Below, one piece after another: positions 43,421-64,000 of a stretch of DNA of 64,000 nucleotides. Within the stretch, counting starts at the first letter, position 1. Every line of letters starts with the position of its first letter. Under the pieces are notes generated by a model. That model was not told the DNA's origin, searched no databases, and saw only the letters and a list, made by a program, of their open reading frames with translations. A program made the translations under genes and the position numbers. This DNA is from Liolophura sinensis (Eukaryota > Mollusca > Polyplacophora > Chitonida > Chitonidae): the NCBI RefSeq assembly GCF_032854445.1, contig NC_088301.1, positions 2,976,001 through 3,040,000 of the forward strand. The letters are read 5' to 3'.

Positions 43421-44329
43421 TACCGTCCATTACCCACCAAATACCGAACGGAGCTCTCTTTAACCACTCTTGATACGGGATATTCTTATCGGAACATACT
43501 GACTGCTGACGGCTAATGTAGAGGGTTGTTGTCTAACGATCGTTTAAAACACAGATGTTGCAATACAAACTCTACAAATACAAATATTCTATGTTCGGTG
43601 TCTTAAATTTCCTTCACTTATTCCAGGAAACATTGGAGGTGGTCAAGTCAGAGTGGAGGCGCCATTTAGCAATATCATTAGATAAAGATGCCTCAACATT
43701 TGTCTTGCACAATGTTCCAGAAGTGTCTATATGGCATGTATGTAAGACAATCAGATGTACAGTTTTTCATTTAAATGGTACAAACGCTTTTATAGCTTAT
43801 ATAAGTCCTTCAGCTGCCATGCAACAGAGTATAATAAAAGCATGATGTTGGAATAATGTAATTTCCCAGTATTTGTGATGATACAATATCAAAGGTAGCG
43901 AAAAAGTTTGACCACAGGATTTGATCACCAACGAGTGTTACCCATTTGTAATTAATAAGGTCGATTCTGCAATGCAAATTACTAAGAACGTTTTTCAAAA
44001 TAAAAGTTTCATATACAGTACATGCACATAAGTTATGGCAACGCAATCATCACAAGTGATGACACACACATATCTAATATCAAATCTGGACTGATTAAAG
44101 ACTAACACTTTTCAGTGTAATATATTCAATTAAGATTTATGTTTAATTGAGAAACTATGCTTTGTCCAGATTCAAGCCAGCTTGCCAAGTTCTATGCAGG
44201 GTGGAACTACGATAAATGGTAGGGCTGATTAAATGTAAGAAACCTTACACATAGAATCCATGATAGAAAATATGATTTCGGTGAAATATTTTGAGAAAAA
44301 CTATCTTCATGATTTCCAGTTATTGATTA

Positions 44330-61253
<16,924 letters not shown>

Positions 61254-62373
61254 CTGGCAAAAGAAGACAAAACATTTTTCTACAGTTAATTATTTTATTA
61301 GACAACTTTATCAACGCTCGTATGACTTCAAACTATTAGATTTATCAATCTATGGTTTCAGGAAATTTTGTGTCAGCATCTTTTTTTGTTACTGGTAAAA
61401 TCTTGTCTTTATGGGAAAGAGGCCATTCTGGTTTGGCCGCAAGCTTGCTTATGTGCTTATGTGTCATACAAGGTTGACTCTTAATTGCTCTTAAAAGAAA
61501 AGCCTTTGTTGTAATCTGTGTGCTATACTAGCTTGTTTCCCCTTACCCACCGGCCTTAAGGCGTCACACAACTTTGTTAGATTGTAAGTTGATTGTAAGT
61601 TATAACTATTGTAGCCTGCAATCCATGTCTGCAAGAGGTTCTTGATTGTAAGTTATAGCTAGGATCTTGATTTACAGTTAACATAGGCTTACGATTCCTT
61701 TGTGCAAGTGGCACCAGAGCATTACACAAGATTTATCTTCTGGCTACTCGTAACCACCACTTAACTGTTTTGTGATTCTCAACATTTACCCCTGATTACA
61801 CAAAAGGCCAATAAGAGAAAATAGAGTAAAAAAAGTTGGCGGAAATGGGACAATAATATAATGTTATTCATCAAAGATGTCCACATTTGCACAATTACTG
61901 GTCCAAGGTGTGCGAACCGGGCACCTCTAACTGAAGCGATGTAAAAATCATTAAATGATGACCTTTTAAAAACACTTTAACAGCTTTTTGTAACTGTCAA
62001 TATTTATATGAATAAACCGAGGGCCATCGCAAATGTTTTATCCTTAGAAGGGTTAAAATATAAAAACAGACGTCGCTACATAATTGCATGATTCCAGATC
62101 TCGTGTGCATTTGTTTCGGGTCCGTAGAACATTGCTGTACGTGTTAGATGAAACTCATCATGATAAAAGAGAGTAGTGAAAATGCCTCTGTATCTTGTTT
62201 TTGAATTTGTTTTCACGACATTAAACCAGTATGAAATACTGTTTGTAGTTCAAATATCTTTAACAAAATTTACTCCAAGACCGAAAACAAGTAGAATAGC
62301 ATCTTTAATAACAGCAGAAAACCTGAGGGCTTCCCGCCGCAGCTAAAAGAGATTTAGAAGCGCATGTGCGCGT
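61254..62373 (-). other. Upstream intron of gene C
   Basis: No exon, SINE or array recognised. A short signal-peptide exon could be hidden here or right of 64000; no ATG plus hydrophobic run plus phase-1 donor stood out. Confidence 0.5.
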
Positions 62374-62565
62374 GTATTTATTTATTTGTATATGACTGGT
62401 TATAAAGCCGTATTCAATTTCACTTACGAGACGGCGGTAAGATTTATTGGTGAAGACTACTACAACCATTCGCCAGGTACCTGAAAAACTTTCTGACTGA
62501 AAACCTTCGTCGATTAATAGAGAGCTAGATTTGAACACTCGGCCTCCCTGCTGAAGGCTGGCTCG
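62374..62565 (-). mobile_element. SINE, antisense, strongly diverged
   Basis: TATTTATTTATTTGTATATG, CGTATTCAATTTCACTTACG, AGACGGCGGTAAGATTTATT, and a remnant of the head GATTTGAACACTCGGCC. Confidence 0.65.
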
Positions 62566-62595
62566 TACACATAATCATTAACTCCATCAGTAAAT

Positions 62596-62700
62596 TTGTT
62601 TATTTGTTTATTTATTTGATTGGTGTTCTGCGCGGTACTCAGTAATATTTAACTTATACGACGGCGGCCAGCATTATGGTAGGAGGAAACCGGGCAGAGT
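62596..62700 (-). mobile_element. SINE, antisense, 5' truncated
   Basis: TTATTTATTTGATTGGTGTT, TACGACGGCGGCCAGC, stopping after GGAAACCGGGCAGAG, followed by an A/T-rich AATAATAATAA run. Confidence 0.88.
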
Positions 62701-62961
62701 AAAAAAATAATAATAATAAAAGAATAAAATAGAGTCGGACACCTCAATCGGTCGACACCGATGTAAACTGTAAATTTACACCAATTTTAAATTGACTATA
62801 TGTACAGTTACAAAAATCTGGAATTCATTATTTAGTTATTTCGTTGTTTATTTGCCTGTTAATATATTTGAGCTTTACGTCATACCAAAGAAATACAGCG
62901 ATGGATTGTCAATGCGTAGAATACATATTTAGTAAAGCTTGTAATTACGAACAACAATTGC

Positions 62962-63067
62962 CTTACTCCGATGCATAACATATATGCAGACCCAGTTCTA
63001 TGTAACAGAACAAACTTACCCCGATGCATGAGATATATACAGACACAGTTCTATGTAACAGAACAAA
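62962..63067. repeat. Two-copy 53-bp tandem duplication
   Basis: CTTACTCCGATGCATAACAT and CTTACCCCGATGCATGAGAT begin copies 53 bp apart. Both end TTCTATGTAACAGAACAAA. Stretch 63068-64000 holds nothing else recognised. Confidence 0.85.
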
Positions 63068-64000
63068 GCTGTTCACTTATATATGATTCCAAAAACTAAT
63101 CTGTCCAAGGGAAGGGAATCATAAAGCAGGGGAATACTGTGTTTTTTGAGTGAGGACAGAATAGAATATGTTATTGCTGCAAGCTGTGGTGTTATATATG
63201 TCAGCCTTGTTCTGTCATTCTAAGAGAGTTCTTGTGTGTGAGTACGTGGATGTTGTGTTGTTTTTAACATAATATTATATGGCAGTAACTTAAACTATTT
63301 CACCATCACTCAAAAATGTTATTAACATGTTAAATTCAACAGGTTATTTTTTTTGGAAAGTGTACATTGGATTATTGGGTATCTGAGACAATTACACTGA
63401 GGATTTTGTACGTTTAAAAGGGTGCCGTCACTTTTATTCTTTTCCCAATTGATGACAGGCTTTATTTTCGTCGATTTAACGGTTTTAATTTGTTCCAGAT
63501 AATGAATTATTTAGTTATCGGGAACAAATTATTTCACTAACAGAGACGAAGTAATCCTTTAGATCGACGAAAATATTATCCGCCTTCGTTCTGGATTTTT
63601 CAGTGTGTAAGACAACCTGAAAATTCAGATAAAATGCAGTAATCCAGGTAAATAAAAACAAATTGATGAAACTGTGTTAATAAATGTGTCAGTTTTCGCA
63701 GGTTGAGGTTTATAATCATCTTAATAATAGGAGCGTTAATATTGAGCGCGAAAATGTTTCTCTTTTAATCCTAAATCGTATTTTGTTAGGCTAAACCTTT
63801 GCAAAATAATACTGATATTATGTTAAATGCTTATAATAAGTGTAGACATTCATGCGCCGACTTGAAATCAGTGGAAATGATAAAGAAATCTGTGCATACA
63901 GTACCCTCAGAGCGAACCTCATATAGCATGTAGGGTTTATACTATATGGGTGAAAGTATCAAACGCACATTGTTTAGTGCACTGTTACGCAGCTAGTGAT

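Noticed and set aside
43555-43845. 96-codon open frame, with an alternative frame reading NIGGGQVRVEAPF
   Set aside because: There is a faint ZP-like flavour, but a stop follows quickly and no phase or neighbour supports an exon.
63000-63040. Possible gene C first exon (ATGCATCGG before GTAAGT on the minus strand)
   Set aside because: It would give only four residues with no hydrophobic core and lies in a 53-bp duplication, so it is not a credible signal-peptide exon.

Overview
This is a eukaryotic nuclear window with long introns, tRNA-derived SINEs and many minisatellites. The SINE type, the AT-rich introns and the protein families point to a lophotrochozoan, most likely a mollusc. That assignment is my inference from the repeats, not a database match. 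There are no bacterial-style operons, CRISPR arrays or rRNA genes.

The backbone is a cluster of three paralogous genes for secreted or membrane-anchored glycoproteins with the order signal peptide, EGF, EGF, ZP (zona pellucida) domain, furin site, transmembrane anchor. Gene A (+, 179-4742) enters from the left edge and shows only its last five exons. Gene B (+, 21228-40039) is complete: ten exons and 455 codons. Gene C (-, 61253-44330) has nine exons in the window, and its signal-peptide exon was not found before the right edge. Equivalent exons have the same intron phases and nearly the same sizes in all three genes, so they arose by duplication. B and C converge tail to tail. Gene A has a stop right after its furin site and lacks one base in each of its last two exons.

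Between A and B (about 10.5-18.1 kb) lie relics of a RecQ-like helicase (+) and a convergent DUF6589-like protein (-). An inverted pair of 84-bp repeats brackets them, which could mark an old mobile element.

The introns and intergenic DNA are crowded with tandem arrays: 68-bp (8.2-8.9 kb), 28-bp (23.1-23.7 kb), about 31-bp (24.7-26.65 kb), 33/45-bp (42.6-43.1 kb), 82-bp (46-50 kb, about 49 copies), 34-bp (50.7-52.3 kb), about 56-bp (53.6-54.2 kb) and 22-23-bp (57.8-60.4 kb). About 25 copies or fragments of one SINE family are scattered on both strands, some inserted inside the arrays. Open frames outside the exons listed here are mostly SINE or minisatellite translations.
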